NCBI GenBank assembly: GCA_026692885.1
Contig: JAPLNJ010000700.1
Span: 1 to 16,723, forward strand
Direction of reading: 5' to 3'
Length of the DNA stretch: 16,723 nucleotides
Source of the DNA: Planctomycetota bacterium
GTDB lineage: Bacteria; Planctomycetota; Planctomycetia; Pirellulales; Pirellulaceae
Position 1 is the first letter of the stretch, and the number at the start of each line of letters is the position of its first letter. The translations under genes were made by a program, and so were the position numbers. The notes under the pieces are model-generated. The model did not search any database, had not been told where the DNA came from, and saw nothing but the letters and a program-made list of their open reading frames with translations. Below are positions 13,901 through 16,723 of this stretch, piece after piece.

Positions 13901-16723
13901 TCACTCAAGCCGGGCGAGGCCTATACAGGCCAGCTCACGGCCACGCTGCCGCCGGTGCTGGACGGCAACTACCGCGTCATCGTCCGGACGGACATCTACA
14001 ACCAGGTCTGGGAGGACGAGTACGACCGCAACAACTCGACGACCTCGGACGATGTCATGACGGTGGCCGTGCCCGAGCTGCCGCTGGATGGCTCGCTAGC
14101 CACCTCCATGAGCACCGGGCAGGAGCGTCTGTACCGCATCCGCAATGTGGCGGACGATCAGACGCTGCGGGTCGCGCTCCAGGCGGCCGACGCGAAGGCC
14201 CAGCACGAACTGTTCGTGCGGCATGAAGCCGTGCCGACCGGTTACGCCGCGGATGAATTCGCCTACCGGGGCGGCGTGGCCGCAACGCAAGACGTGCTCG
14301 TGCCGCTGACGGAACCCGGCACCTACTACGTGCTGGTACGCGGCTTCAACGATCCCCGGCCCAATACGCCGGTGACCCTGTCGGCCAAGTACCTGCCGCT
14401 GTCCATCACCGACGTTCACACCGACGTCGGCGGTGCAGGCAAGTACGTCACGGTGACCATCGAAGGCGCTCGGTTCCAGACCATGAATGAATCGAACGCC
14501 GTGGCGATTCGGCTCACGCGGCCCGGCTTCACGGACGTGATCCCCAAGCAATGGAAGATCTTCGACGCGACGAAGATCATGGCTACGTTCGATTTCACGG
14601 GCGTGCCCTACGGACTGTACGACTTGACGATCACCAACGCCGGCAGCGCAGGCGCCGCCGGCGAAACAGTGACCGTCCCCTACCGGTTCCTAGTCGAGCC
14701 GATGATCGAGCCGGAGGTCACGATCGGTATCGGCGGCTCGCGCACCATCCTGGCGGGAGGCACCGAGACCTACAGCGTCGCCTTGGCCAACCTGGGTAAT
14801 CTGGACGCGCCCTACACGTTCTTCCAGATCGGGCTTCCGGAGATGGGGCTCAACGAGGCTGACTTCAGTACCGGCAAGCTCGTTGGGGTATACGATTTGC
14901 CCTATGCTATTCTGACCAATAACGTGCGAGGAGGCCCGGAGCAGGGCACGTTGAGCACCCAGAACATCCCCTGGGCGGAACTGAAATCGTCCATCAATAC
15001 CAGCGGCACGAACGTCGTTTCCGGATATGCGTACAACATCCCGGCGGACGGCTTCACCGGCTTCACGTTCAACGTGTCGACCTATCCGCTGCTGAAAGCG
15101 TTTTACGATCAGGATTGGACGGCGCTGGTCCAGATCATCTATGCCATGTACCCGGAGCATGCGAAAGCGGAGACGTTGAGCGCCGGGCCGGAAGCGCTGG
15201 ACCTGGTTCATGACACTTGGTACGCACTCTATCTAGCCGGGCCGTTGTTGCCGGATCCGCTTACCACCTACTACATCCCGTTCGAGACGAATCTGTTCGC
15301 CACGGCGACCAGCCTGACGCGCGACGAGTTCATCGCCCAACTCCAGACCGAAGCGGAAACACTGCGCCAAGGGGTGCTGGCCAGCAGCGAAGCCTCCCCG
15401 GCCCTGCTGACGATCGCCGCGGACCAGACGCTGTGGGCGAACATGTATCTGACGGCGATGGAAGAAGCGGGGATCCTGCGACCCGAAGACACGCCGCCGG
15501 CCATCCGTGAGAATCCGCAGATCGTCAGCCTGATCTCGATGCTGTCCACGGGCATCCTGGCCGGACCGGCCGGCGATGAGTACCTGCAGACCCAGGACCT
15601 GACGGAGTTCTTCAGCCAGATCCGCAAATGGTACGGAAACGACGACTCTCGGATCACGGAGTACGCGTCCTACTTGGAGAACCAGAACGGCGTGCCCGTC
15701 TTCCCGGCCTCGGCCGACTACGACCTGGGACTCAGCAACCCCACCCACTTCGAGGCGTTCCATGTCTATGTGCCGTGGATTCCTTTCGAGAGTCGCGCCG
15801 CGCTCGAACCGGGCGCGGCGGAGAAAGCCGTGTTCTGGACGAAGGACACGGGCACGCTGCAGAAAATCGACTTCAGCGAGTACCTGCGGGTCCGCGCCAC
15901 GCAGACCGGCTCGGTCGATATCGCCGGGCCGACGACCAGCGAGACCAACGGCTTCGTGCCGGTGTCCACGGCCCTGCCCTATACGGTCCAGTTCCAGAAC
16001 GATATGTCCGCCTCGACGTACGTGGCCGAGCTGCGGGTGGTGACCCAGTTGGATGACGTGCTCGACCCGGTGCTGTTCCGCCTGGGCGACATGCAGCTCG
16101 GCGACATCGCGATCGACGTGCCGCAGAATGTGGGCATGTTCCAGCACGAGTACGACTTCGCGGCGACCCGCGGGTTCCTGCTGCGCGTGAGCGCCGGGGT
16201 GGACATCGAATCGGGCACTGCGACGTGGCTGTTCCAAGCCATCGATCCCAAGACCCGCGAGCTGATCAAGGATCCCGGCCTCGGCCTGTTGCCCCCCAAC
16301 AACGCCCAAGGCGCCGGGGCCGGCTTCGTATCTTACACGGTCCAGGCCCACAGCGACGTCGTGACCGGCACCCAGCTCGTGTCGCAAGCCCGCGTCTTTT
16401 TCGACAAAGCGGCGCCGCAGGAGACGGGCGTCAGTTCCGTGCCCCTGGATGCCGTCGCGCCGACCACGAAGTTCACGGCGAAGCAACTGCCGGCGCCGGC
16501 CGCCCGGCCGAATCCAGATCAGGTCAACTTCCAGGTCGATTGGGCGGCCCGCGACGACGCGCTCGGTTGCGGCGATGACCTGTTCGGCCGCGGCGATGAC
16601 GTCTTCGGTGGCGACACAATCAATGGTCAATGTGCCGTCGCGCGTGAGTTTTTCCTTGCTGACCTTAATCGGCCGATAATCCGCCACCGCTGCCGCCATA
16701 ATGAGCAAATCATGGGTAGCAAA
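2..16723 (+). CDS. Giant multidomain surface/adhesin-like protein, partial at both ends
   Basis: One reading frame is open for 5,574 codons with no stop. The GTG at base 2 lies inside a beta-helix coil and is not a start; the true start and signal peptide lie to the left. Domains in order (residue = (base+1)/3): three Pmp-like beta-helix modules (about 1-1883), Ig-like domains with a jelly-roll-like domain (about 1888-2474), thirteen CARDB-type domains (about 2475-4690) with a WD40-like propeller inside the fifth (about 3054-3371), a PPC-like and an IPT-like domain (about 4694-4899), then a mixed C-terminal region. Native sequence probably ends near 16558; the last 55 codons are read antisense through a coaBC fragment. 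No catalytic motif was recognised. The family pattern (beta-helix, CARDB, PPC) is typical of exported proteins of Planctomycetota and related bacteria, so an extracellular adhesive or structural role is inferred. The protein exceeds 5,500 residues. The frame is certain; the function is a general guess. Confidence 0.93.
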   Translation, partial: MTVTGSTLSGNSANYGGGVFAFGTLSVTNSTLSNNSAKNAGGGMHSKSSGTVTGSTLSGNSADYGGGVKTSGTLSVTNSTLSNNSAKNEGGGILSSPSSGTVTVTGSTLSGNSANYGGGVCSYSTLSVTNSTLSNNSATNYGGGICAWYSGTETVANSTLSGNSAKNYGGGIYNFITLSVANSTFSGNSAAANGGGIYTTGTLTASNSVFSANSAISDGGGIYNSGTLSVTTSTLSGNSATSSGSWSSGGGIYNSGTLSVTASTLSGNSATSSGTGSGSIGSGGGIYSEGTLLVTDSTLSDNSATTFGGGIDGWGMLSVMSSTLSRNSAGNGGGGGINSGGTLSVTNSTLSGNSTSTYGGGIYSFSSTLSVTNSTLSGNSASWDGGGIHSQYGTLAVTNSTLSANSVGISGGGISSFSSTLSVTNSTLAANAAGSSGGGIYNESSKLTITNSTLSGNTARNGGAINGMGEITVMRSKLLSNTAGFNGGGIYYMSNLGTTDMLLVTDSTISNNSGSSLGGGIYYLVTGTSSVPSQRLWVTNSTLSGNSANRGGGIYGRGSFSVLNSALSGNSANTFGGGIYSENVLTVTNSTFGANSAGSSGGGIYGVGPLTVANSIFAANSGGSAGAIDNAGTLNIKNSFLWRNSGTELGGAGSLTSVGNVIGVDPGFERNPSDGGDGWRDNPATTTVDESANNDYGDLHLTVGSPAIGYGDASLLPLDTQDLDHDSIIDEPIPFDRDGNPRIVGAAVDCGAFEFPQDPPAGRETPSLVVTTTDDTFDLLDRQISLREAIYYAGMGGQGQTVTFDAALEGKTITLDGTLLWLDKPLTIDASALDSLTVDADGKSRVFRVTANDVVLDSLTITGGRADYGGAIYNVGNLSLRNSNFSDNAATGSGGAIYSSNSLSVTNATFSNNTANVSGGGIYAAGTLAVTNSTLELNRAMSSGGAIYSSNSLSVTNTTFSNNTATVSGGGIYAASGTVSVTDSTISDNLANSSGGGIYAASPLAVTNSILERNRASSSGGGIYSSGTLTVGVSTFSNNTANVSGGGIYAASGSATVTDSTISDNSANSSGGGIYAAGSLAVTNSVLERNHAGSTGGGVYGSGALTVGDSTFSRNSASSNGGGVYGSNTLSVTGSTFSRNSASSYGGGIYASGNLSVTNSTLQRNQAGSTGGGIYNPSGSLTVVSSAFSGNAALAVNGQGGGIYSSASTQSLVNSAFAGNSAPVGGGIYNVGGTLSVVSSTITSNLRQGIFNGGTVNIANSILWLNENGELNSWTNVTLSSSLVGVDPHFVRNPDDGGDGWVDIPQTVDVDESANDDYGDLRLAPESPAIDYGSNSLLPPDTQDLDHDGVTSEPLPWDRDGNARVLGPTVDCGAYEFAGTVPPDRELPSLIVTTADDTFNLYDGAVSLREAIYYVGVPGVGTAVTFDPRLSGQTFLPNGSSLFLDKALSVDASALANGFSIDAQRSSRALVVVGQQGQQVTLRGLKITGGAGDIGAGIYSPRANLVVADSTISNNRATGFGGGIYSLGTLSVTNTVFSGNTSSSSGGAIYGSGSLTVTNSSFSGNSASGSGGGIYSSSGPLSVTSTTFSSNSAGSGGGIYSSSGSFSVTSATFSGNSASGSGGGFYASGTGSIANSTFTGNSASGSGGGIIASGTLTLSNSTLSGNSASSSGGGIYGSGTVSISNSTLSRNLAGSGGGLFANSGSWTVAGSALIENTATNGAGLYNNNATAAIRSSTVAGNTATSNGGGIYRAGGSVNLVLSLVARNHLRSGTMSDIYGAAVSGGYNLVGDKTGMSGLTHDVNHDLVGTADLPVDPLFIKPQAWGADRTWGTADDVAGDYRLKSNSPAVDAGSNALLPADYLVDLQGKPRITNDLVDLGAYERMGSAFRISLAPESDTGLYNNDRLTNDVRPKIKFHNTAPGTVEFDFNGDGLVDLTQTLTTAGDHIVQSNVTLSDGLRLVTATLDVGTEEEVLDDLCRFTIDTVGPGLAFAPDSVQAPAYGLELTVNEKYDPAYLANFAGTITLSGGSVVNASAAAGAGRTLNVSFPALVPPGAGTLTITNGIYDLAGNRANVLAHTFQVKPDVIRPAIASVAPTAPRHTDVSQFTVQFSEEMAAASLVPANFSVRLANGDTQPASRLSAVSSRQVTVEFQPPISEAGVHQLVISSAVTDLAGNRILGNGWDLAYQQDFQSLVGNEWSAKNIYYAADLSRVLGRFSRDTVSLLLTSLPAHERLRVEWDLILLDSLSGYSTGWNGDDVFQVRDGESQSTLWTHSFAENIPTDAGSWGSLVTGPMDGIRYKGLSAEWGHSSSTLDLDFFDTGFDGIQDESWAIDNVRIYVLNQDSNYASPLTIDRTAPRVVSVTPPATERVLAPLTSFDVKFSEAINAGSFTGSDVTLVAPSGATIPANALQVSRLAIDTYRVTISSPMSWTARAGKYQVTIGTQVFDIAGNTLDQDGAAGTQDQFSTLIDVAALDLAVTEGSVNLTPQDQTMFGKTLTVEWTVKSVGLIRAAGAWKDKIWLSRDANLNPAQDTLLAEVPAAVSTLQPDQSYTNTKLVTVPDLRSFTAGNYYIFVVTDCNNSLADEDRTNNTGVSQPLLLLEPPRPDLTLQAAEDILFWAGSSNSASQDPTVPVRPAEEIGVSWTVTNVGHKNAVGSWTDVVYLCRNGQVVQELGRQSRSVGIREGSQYTASIQTTLPGDLPDGAYTLRVVTDAGDQLFESAEGNNLRDTVATLVAARPDLVPVFEASGATGYGGVDLQLSWHEDNRTGVATLARTWTDRVYLADLFLNKIADLGSYTFTGPLAGNGSTSTATLTVRIPDNLYGNYLLCVQGDSGNTIAETDEAGNLAVRGVRIYPTLPPNLQVDSFTTSPQEVVGDVARMNVSWHVVNAGQGAGVAKQWTDAIIVSSNAILGDSDDVVLGTFRHSGLLNPGQGYTVNQMVQVKPGMTGAFHVFVVVDQKKEVFEDGVTGDNLRQRSGIIDIMPIPYADLEIKLGAIQQPLISNQPLDVQWTVTNLSTALAQTSTGEWTDRIYLAPGAVLPMDMISVAGSSVDRVAIGAFQTVMLWNPSNDLVTTLGTHDASIRALATLSTGLLATADYKGVVKIWNPNTGASAGASAHAGPITALAALDGGRFVTAGMDGQLILWRTTINSDGKLSLTRVSTLATVGAGLHTVLALSGTSVAFAGQDAVVTIVEFDPVSGKKQATTTMREHSKSIRALARLPDNRLVSADASGTIVVWNPQTEERRLLFGHSDVVSDLLVLADGRFVSASYDGTVLLWDLTQDAPVLVAKHSTRVLSVQILLDGRIVSTDEQGTVLVSEQDDSDSLPIGHHTGPVVSSLTLGDGRVVTGSEDGTLRVWTPNGNAQATIIDQSRAYGSTVSKRAFQPAVSTELYEFNHMGFLGVSASYQREDTQTLTDGMEGRFYCVGRTGSPSDALNVDPFEYIYKANNVDLSQPFIISLSTLPDLKVTDITVPAQAVEGAIVDISWTVANVGHATADGLWYERVYLQEAGNPRAALLPIATYRHENPLEAGKQYTRHEAFRIPDHPHNLYKVIVKVNAEESVYEGGQLENNTLVSSQTMAVSILPRADLRVVKIEAPAEAAPDAVLTVAYQIGNFGTAATWQSSSQPAWTDAVYLSLDTTVSADDILLGSQLHPAGLASGETGPLLTVHMTHTIPLRYRGTVYILVATDATDVVSEWPNNDNNVAYQPVFIQPEALPDLVVENVKTPSESVGLADATEHALVEVQYVVTNRGAGEAKTGSWVETVWLTNTPHRANPGQGDVKLEIIQELGADGKPLLGTDGKPIPEFKPDTREIPNSRVFVDPDGDGLLDVNAGYTRRLKVRLPDLIESGIYYIMPWIDPYDQVKEDSLAINVNPDDPNEIDSSNYRGTPITLIAARPDLQVTAVGVTGAHPDGSAIAAGGVIHGGDKIAVTWTVENHGNGAARPGGWTDSIYLSPIPNPQTEKEWGQTLLLGAVRCSEEGLSSYAPDLDPEQYIYSYTRTLETTLTPSAEGRYIVVKTNSSPRPQAYSFTNLFVDGVFSFLGRLVGAANLQTALAQAGIEDPRYAKTDTVHLEELTEINNVRSAAQIVQPSLADLVVVSYEVLTAPVYSGQPVTLRYTVRNESDYPVWTGTDYWKDHIWISADPVWDPDSAVGRATYLGTVVTPHAPCIGPGQEYTVEFKAILPEGVSGDYYFWIHLDAHRDYDFLHSYPPVVDTGWLPANTGSNEEQKDYFSRWAYEDPFNNVSPVPVNVVYREADLVLANVQYPASIATGGQLPVTYRVENQGARDTRQDVWYDRVYLSRDPSLDEDDLLVWDGQHKGVLAAGANYSNTVNVSLPDAVSGDFYLLVYTDAVAHRADPDSGIYSDIGYEQLGLEFAKIKTLKYNDDEYWDHVSERRRQMAKGEIAEYEYEGNNLASSPLSIQVWTPTDLQVAEVVVPAHVGYGEQLNVVYTVVNAGGSTAPSNSNWVDHVYLSRDEYLDINADRYLGQFPHGGGLAAGARYSQRGTVTIPTDLLGAWYVFVITDPPGRTGHGDVIEGNHERNNATASPQQVVIDVPPPTDLQVKQVTVPPHGPGGSTDTLLAGNEFTVSWMVANVGGRETSGFWSDSVYLSANEKWDVNDILLKTVPHEGSLKPGEAYTGQLTATLPPVLDGNYRVIVRTDIYNQVWEDEYDRNNSTTSDDVMTVAVPELPLDGSLATSMSTGQERLYRIRNVADDQTLRVALQAADAKAQHELFVRHEAVPTGYAADEFAYRGGVAATQDVLVPLTEPGTYYVLVRGFNDPRPNTPVTLSAKYLPLSITDVHTDVGGAGKYVTVTIEGARFQTMNESNAVAIRLTRPGFTDVIPKQWKIFDATKIMATFDFTGVPYGLYDLTITNAGSAGAAGETVTVPYRFLVEPMIEPEVTIGIGGSRTILAGGTETYSVALANLGNLDAPYTFFQIGLPEMGLNEADFSTGKLVGVYDLPYAILTNNVRGGPEQGTLSTQNIPWAELKSSINTSGTNVVSGYAYNIPADGFTGFTFNVSTYPLLKAFYDQDWTALVQIIYAMYPEHAKAETLSAGPEALDLVHDTWYALYLAGPLLPDPLTTYYIPFETNLFATATSLTRDEFIAQLQTEAETLRQGVLASSEASPALLTIAADQTLWANMYLTAMEEAGILRPEDTPPAIRENPQIVSLISMLSTGILAGPAGDEYLQTQDLTEFFSQIRKWYGNDDSRITEYASYLENQNGVPVFPASADYDLGLSNPTHFEAFHVYVPWIPFESRAALEPGAAEKAVFWTKDTGTLQKIDFSEYLRVRATQTGSVDIAGPTTSETNGFVPVSTALPYTVQFQNDMSASTYVAELRVVTQLDDVLDPVLFRLGDMQLGDIAIDVPQNVGMFQHEYDFAATRGFLLRVSAGVDIESGTATWLFQAIDPKTRELIKDPGLGLLPPNNAQGAGAGFVSYTVQAHSDVVTGTQLVSQARVFFDKAAPQETGVSSVPLDAVAPTTKFTAKQLPAPAARPNPDQVNFQVDWAARDDALGCGDDLFGRGDDVFGGDTINGQCAVAREFFLADLNRPIIRHRCRHNEQIMGSK
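1922..2266 (+). other. C-terminal cap of beta-helix module 1
   Basis: After the last coil the sequence changes to a non-repetitive cap. It has G-V-D-P-G-F-E-R-N-P (about 1991-2020), an acidic D-G-G-D-G-W, V-D-E-S-A-N-N-D-Y-G-D-L, then S-P-A-I-G-Y-G, D-x-D-H-D and F-D-R-D-G-N-P-R, ending in D-C-G-A-F-E (ends 2263). The S-P-A-I ... D-x-G-A-[YF]-E signature is the usual end of bacterial right-handed beta-helix modules (the choice-of-anchor Q type end). Acidic D-x-D-x-D-like loops could bind calcium. The closely similar cap at 3782-4132 shows that module 1 and module 2 share ancestry. Confidence 0.75.
2297..4132 (+). other. Beta-helix module 2: S-L-R-E-A-I leader, about 16 coils, cap
   Basis: The module opens with V-V-T-T-T-D-D-T-F-D and I-S-L-R-E-A-I (LREAI at 2357-2371), the leader that precedes many planctomycete beta-helix domains, then V-T-F-D and L-T-I-D-A-S strands up to L-T-I-T-G-G (ends 2593). 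About 16 Pmp-like coils follow (2606-3780), with motifs such as G-G-G-I-Y-A-A and F-S-N-N-T-A. The cap (3782-4132) repeats that of module 1, with G-V-D-P-H-F-V-R-N-P, D-G-G-D-G-W, S-P-A-I-D-Y-G and D-C-G-A-Y-E. Residues are about 766-1377. The module continues directly into the leader of module 3. Confidence 0.85.
2750..3300 (+). repeat. Higher-order repeats inside beta-helix module 2
   Basis: Coils in this stretch recur in groups. The string GTCTCGGGCGG occurs at 2750, 2900 and 3128, spacings of 150 bp (two coils) and 228 bp (three coils). The 228 bp unit encodes coils ending in F-S-N-N-T-A, T-I-S-D-N and [IV]-L-E-R-N in the same order twice (about 2876-3060 and 3104-3285). Whole groups of coils, rather than single coils, have therefore been copied. 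The copies have diverged more than those at 2-440. Confidence 0.7.
4163..5647 (+). other. Beta-helix module 3: S-L-R-E-A-I leader, about 11 coils, variant cap
   Basis: The leader matches that of module 2: L-I-V-T-T-A-D-D-T-F-N, S-L-R-E-A-I-Y-Y-V (LREAI at 4223-4237), V-T-F-D-P, V-D-A-S-A-L and L-K-I-T-G-G (ends 4471). About 11 coils follow (4475-5340), richer in G-S-G-G-G-I-Y-S-S. The cap differs from the first two: Y-N-L-V-G, V-D-P-L-F-I, a G-T-A-D-D-V segment, S-P-A-V-D-A-G and G-K-P-R-I, ending D-L-G-A-Y-E (ends 5647). This later cap resembles the commonest family form, so module 3 was probably the original end of the helix and modules 1-2 were added by duplication; that order is inference. 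Confidence 0.83.
5663..5958 (+). other. Bacterial Ig-like domain
   Basis: Residues about 1888-1986 contain L-A-P-E-S-D-T-G-L-Y-N-N-D, T-N-D and R-P-K-I, the S-D-[ST]-G ... D-x-x-T-N motif of a common bacterial Ig-like repeat, followed by F-D-F-N-G-D-G-L-V-D (5777-5806), a D-x-N-x-D-x-x-x-D loop of the calcium-binding type, and ending in T-I-D-T-V-G-P. It lies directly after the last beta-helix cap and is probably a stalk unit. Domain edges are approximate. Confidence 0.65.
5959..6572 (+). other. Two Ig-like domains, the second SbsA/Big_5-type
   Basis: The first (about 5959-6250) is a beta-rich unit ending I-Y-D-L-A-G-N-R-A. The second (about 6251-6572) has R-P-A-I-A-S-V-A-P, F-T-V-Q-F-S-E-E-M and V-T-D-L-A-G-N-R. 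This is the typical pattern of the SbsA-like/Big_5 Ig fold (P-x-V-x-x-x-x-P ... F-S-x-x-[MI] ... D-x-A-G-N). Such domains are structural units in surface-layer and exported proteins. No binding residues were recognised. Confidence 0.65.
6574..7020 (+). other. Jelly-roll / lectin-like beta domain
   Basis: Residues about 2192-2340. Features are L-G-R-F-S-R-D, L-P-A-H-E-R-L-R-V-E-W-D-L-I-L-L-D-S, W-N-G-D-D-V-F-Q-V-R-D-G and, at the end, D-E-S-W-A-I-D-N-V-R-I-Y (6982-7017). A terminal [SG]-W-[AG]-I-D-N-[VF] strand is common in concanavalin-like jelly-roll domains of exported planctomycete proteins. Carbohydrate binding is possible but not shown. It sits between two Big_5-type Ig domains and does not appear to interrupt either. 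Confidence 0.5.
7055..7420 (+). other. SbsA/Big_5-type Ig-like domain
   Basis: I-D-R-T-A-P-R-V-V-S-V-T-P-P opens the unit, F-D-V-K-F-S-E-A-I lies near the middle and V-F-D-I-A-G-N-T-L near the end. These are the family's signature strands, more clearly conserved than in the copy at 6251-6572. It is followed within a few residues by the first CARDB domain. Confidence 0.72.
7424..8955 (+). other. CARDB-type domains 1-4
   Basis: Four tandem units begin at about 7424, 7817, 8210 and 8579, roughly 125-130 residues each. Each starts with [DN]-L-x-[VL], then a V-x-W-x-V-x-N-x-G strand, W-x-D-x-[VI]-[YW]-L, L-x-P-G-x-x-Y, a Y-x-[LIV]-x-V-x-x-D strand and E-x-x-x-x-N-[NL] at the end. This is the CARDB (cell adhesion related domain found in bacteria) pattern. 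Unit 3 is the most worn (V-D-L-Q-L-S-W-H-E-D in place of the V-x-N-x-G strand). CARDB domains are Ig-like and found in exported adhesive proteins. Confidence 0.8.
8963..10391 (+). other. CARDB-type domain 5, split by an inserted beta-propeller
   Basis: The first half (8963-9181) has D-L-E-I, L-D-V-Q-W-T-V-T-N, G-E-W-T-D-R-I-Y-L and V-A-I-G-A-F-Q, a normal CARDB start up to the L-G-x-F-x strand. The second half resumes at about 10172 with Y-E-F-N-H-M-G-F-L-G-V-S-A-S-Y, G-M-E-G-R-F-Y-C-V-G and K-A-N-N-V, which are the missing P-G-x-x-Y, Y-x-x-V and E-x-x-N-N-like parts. Together the halves are about the size of a normal unit. Between them lies the WD40-like region, in frame and without a linker of obvious low complexity. 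CARDB unit 6 follows at 10394. Confidence 0.75.
9161..10111 (+). other. WD40-like beta-propeller, at least seven blades, nested in CARDB 5
   Basis: Residues about 3054-3371. Seven full blades of about 40 residues follow a partial first strand (M-L-W-N). Recognisable blade ends are K-G-V-V-K-I-W-N (ends 9319), D-G-Q-L-I-L-W (ends 9436), S-G-T-I-V-V-W-N (ends 9718), D-G-T-V-L-L-W-D (ends 9838) and D-G-T-L-R-V-W (ends 10075). Blades begin with H-x(3-5)-[IV]-x-x-L or G-H-S-D-V-V. Two blades (about 9479-9600 and 9872-9960) lack the tryptophan. WD40 propellers are normally protein-binding platforms; here one would be displayed as a side head from the stalk. The short partial strand at the start may complete the last blade by the usual velcro closure. 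Which partner it binds is unknown. Confidence 0.85.
10394..11690 (+). other. CARDB-type domains 6-8
   Basis: Units begin at D-L-K-V (10394), D-L-R-V (10766) and D-L-V-V (11156). Units 6 and 7 are of normal size, with V-D-I-S-W-T-V-A-N-V-G and W-T-D-A-V-Y-L-S strands. Unit 8 is longer (about 180 residues): after W-V-E-T-V-W-L it carries an extra segment with a small duplication, G-A-D-G-K-P and G-T-D-G-K-P (11372-11419), and the acidic loop D-P-D-G-D-G-L-L-D (11468-11494), which looks like a calcium-binding D-x-D-x-D-G loop. Unit 8 ends with S-S-N-Y-R-G in place of the usual N-N. Confidence 0.78.
11372..11419 (+). repeat. 24 bp direct duplication inside CARDB domain 8
   Basis: Two adjacent 24-base units (11372-11395 and 11396-11419) encode G-A-D-G-K-P-L-L and G-T-D-G-K-P-I-P. 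They share the string ACGGCAAACC or GACGGCAAACC and differ at a few positions. This is a small local duplication in a decorated loop; it keeps the frame. Confidence 0.7.
11699..13285 (+). other. CARDB-type domains 9-11, each with a long loop insertion
   Basis: Units begin at D-L-Q-V (11699), D-L-V-V (12287) and D-L-V-L (12776). Each has the V-x-W/Y-x-V-x-N strand and a W-x-D-x-[IV]-[YW]-[LI] strand, but is 160-195 residues long instead of about 127. The extra sequence lies late in the domain, before the closing E-x-N-N: about 12062-12240 in unit 9 (hydrophobic, F-S-F-L-G-R-L-V-G-A), 12596-12730 in unit 10 (aromatic and acidic, S-N-E-E-Q-K-D-Y-F) and 13070-13240 in unit 11 (highly charged, V-S-E-R-R-R-Q-M-A-K). 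The domains match the family; the insertions I do not recognise. Confidence 0.72.
13292..14070 (+). other. CARDB-type domains 12 and 13
   Basis: Units begin at D-L-Q-V-A-E-V (13292) and D-L-Q-V-K-Q-V (13688) and are close to the family consensus: L-N-V-V-Y-T-V-V-N-A-G, W-V-D-H-V-Y-L-S-R-D, L-A-A-G-A-R-Y, W-Y-V-F-V-I-T-D and E-R-N-N in unit 12; F-T-V-S-W-M-V-A-N-V-G, S-V-Y-L-S, L-K-P-G-E-A-Y and Y-D-R-N-N in unit 13. They are normal in length. The CARDB array ends here. Confidence 0.82.
14080..14400 (+). other. PPC-like beta domain
   Basis: Residues about 4694-4800. L-D-G-S-L-A-T-S-M-S-T-G-Q-E-R-L-Y-R-I, T-L-R-V-A-L and T-Y-Y-V-L-V-R-G match the pattern of bacterial pre-peptidase C-terminal (PPC) domains: a strand ending in a hydrated aromatic [YF]-x-[FIV], then a V-x-L strand, then Y-Y-V-x-V. 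In known proteins PPC domains sit beside other exported modules and are often removed or used for surface targeting. It follows the last CARDB domain directly. Confidence 0.65.
14402..14695 (+). other. IPT/TIG-like beta domain
   Basis: I-T-D-V-H-T-D-V-G-G, V-T-V-T-I-E-G-A-R-F, V-A-I-R-L and G-L-Y-D-L-T-I-T-N-A-G resemble the I-x-x-V-x-P-x-x-G-x ... I-x-G-x-x-F ... G-x-Y-x-[VL]-x-V pattern of IPT/TIG Ig-like domains. The resemblance is fair, not strong. It is probably a spacer between the PPC-like domain and the unassigned region that follows. Confidence 0.45.
14702..15950 (+). other. Unassigned region with a beta start and a helix-rich middle
   Basis: It begins with a beta unit (V-T-I-G-I-G-G-S-R-T-I, V-A-L-A-N-L-G-N) that resembles an exported C-terminal-type Ig fold, then from about 15080 to 15700 turns helix-rich (D-E-F-I-A-Q-L-Q-T-E-A-E-T-L-R, A-N-M-Y-L-T-A-M-E-E-A, F-F-S-Q-I-R-K-W-Y). 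It returns to beta-type sequence at about 15710, with H-F-E-A-F-H-V-Y-V-P and A-V-F-W-T-K. I do not recognise the helical part. It is the only clearly helical stretch in the window. Confidence 0.6.
15965..16490 (+). other. Beta domain frequent in giant exported proteins
   Basis: Residues about 5322-5497 contain P-Y-T-V-Q-F-Q-N-D, V-V-T-Q-L-D-D-V-L-D, L-G-D-M-Q-L-G-D, G-T-A-T-W-L-F-Q-A-I-D-P, L-L-P-P-N-N, G-F-V-S-Y-T-V and A-R-V-F-F-D. From memory, the order Y-T-[IV]-x-F-x-N-x ... Q-x-L-D-x-x-L-D ... L-P-P-N ... V-S-Y-[TS]-[IV] ... F-D-x-x-x-P is widespread near the C-terminal part of very large planctomycete and cyanobacterial proteins, usually followed by an Ig/FN3-type unit. That following unit starts here (F-Q-V-D-W-A-A-R-D-D, ends 16558) and is then cut. 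I give no family number because I cannot search. Confidence 0.6.
16553..16558. other. Apparent chimeric join with 6 bp microhomology
   Basis: GACGAC here is the last part that fits both neighbours. On the plus strand it encodes the D-D of W-A-A-R-D-D, after which the Ig/FN3-type unit fails to continue. On the minus strand it encodes the V-V before the expected G-F of CoaB. Both codon registers coincide at these six bases. An inverted join at short microhomology is typical of amplification or assembly chimeras; a genuine inversion is also possible. Confidence 0.6.
16553..16723 (-). CDS. coaBC: CoaBC fragment: phosphopantothenoylcysteine synthetase (CoaB) part
   Basis: The minus strand from 16723 reads D-L-L-I-M-A-A-A-V-A-D-Y-R-P, then E-K-L, T-L-T-I-D and T-E-D-V-I-A-A-A up to E-R-V-V at 16553-16558 (57 codons). 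A-A-V-A-D-Y-R followed by an E-K-[IL]-x-[KR] loop and a [PE]-D-[IV]-[VIL]-A motif is the core of CoaB, which joins 4'-phosphopantothenate to cysteine with CTP in coenzyme A synthesis. By recalled alignment with E. coli Dfp, the distance from the aspartate to V-V is the same, but the next residues should be G-F and are not. The first lysine of the K-x-K-K loop is kept; the others read T and R. The gene's start lies beyond 16723. The fragment is joined tail to tail with the giant gene, with no stop codon in either. The minus frame stays open to 15233, but that part is shadow. Confidence 0.8.

Noticed and set aside
15233..16552. Extension of the coaBC minus frame beyond the fragment
   Set aside because: CoaB similarity stops at 16553, where G-F should follow V-V. 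Beyond it the minus frame is antisense to well-conserved plus strand domains and shows no CoaB residues.
2..16552. Pseudogene or frameshifted gene
   Set aside because: Domain motifs continue in the same register from the first coil to the last Ig-type strand, with no stop codon or register change.
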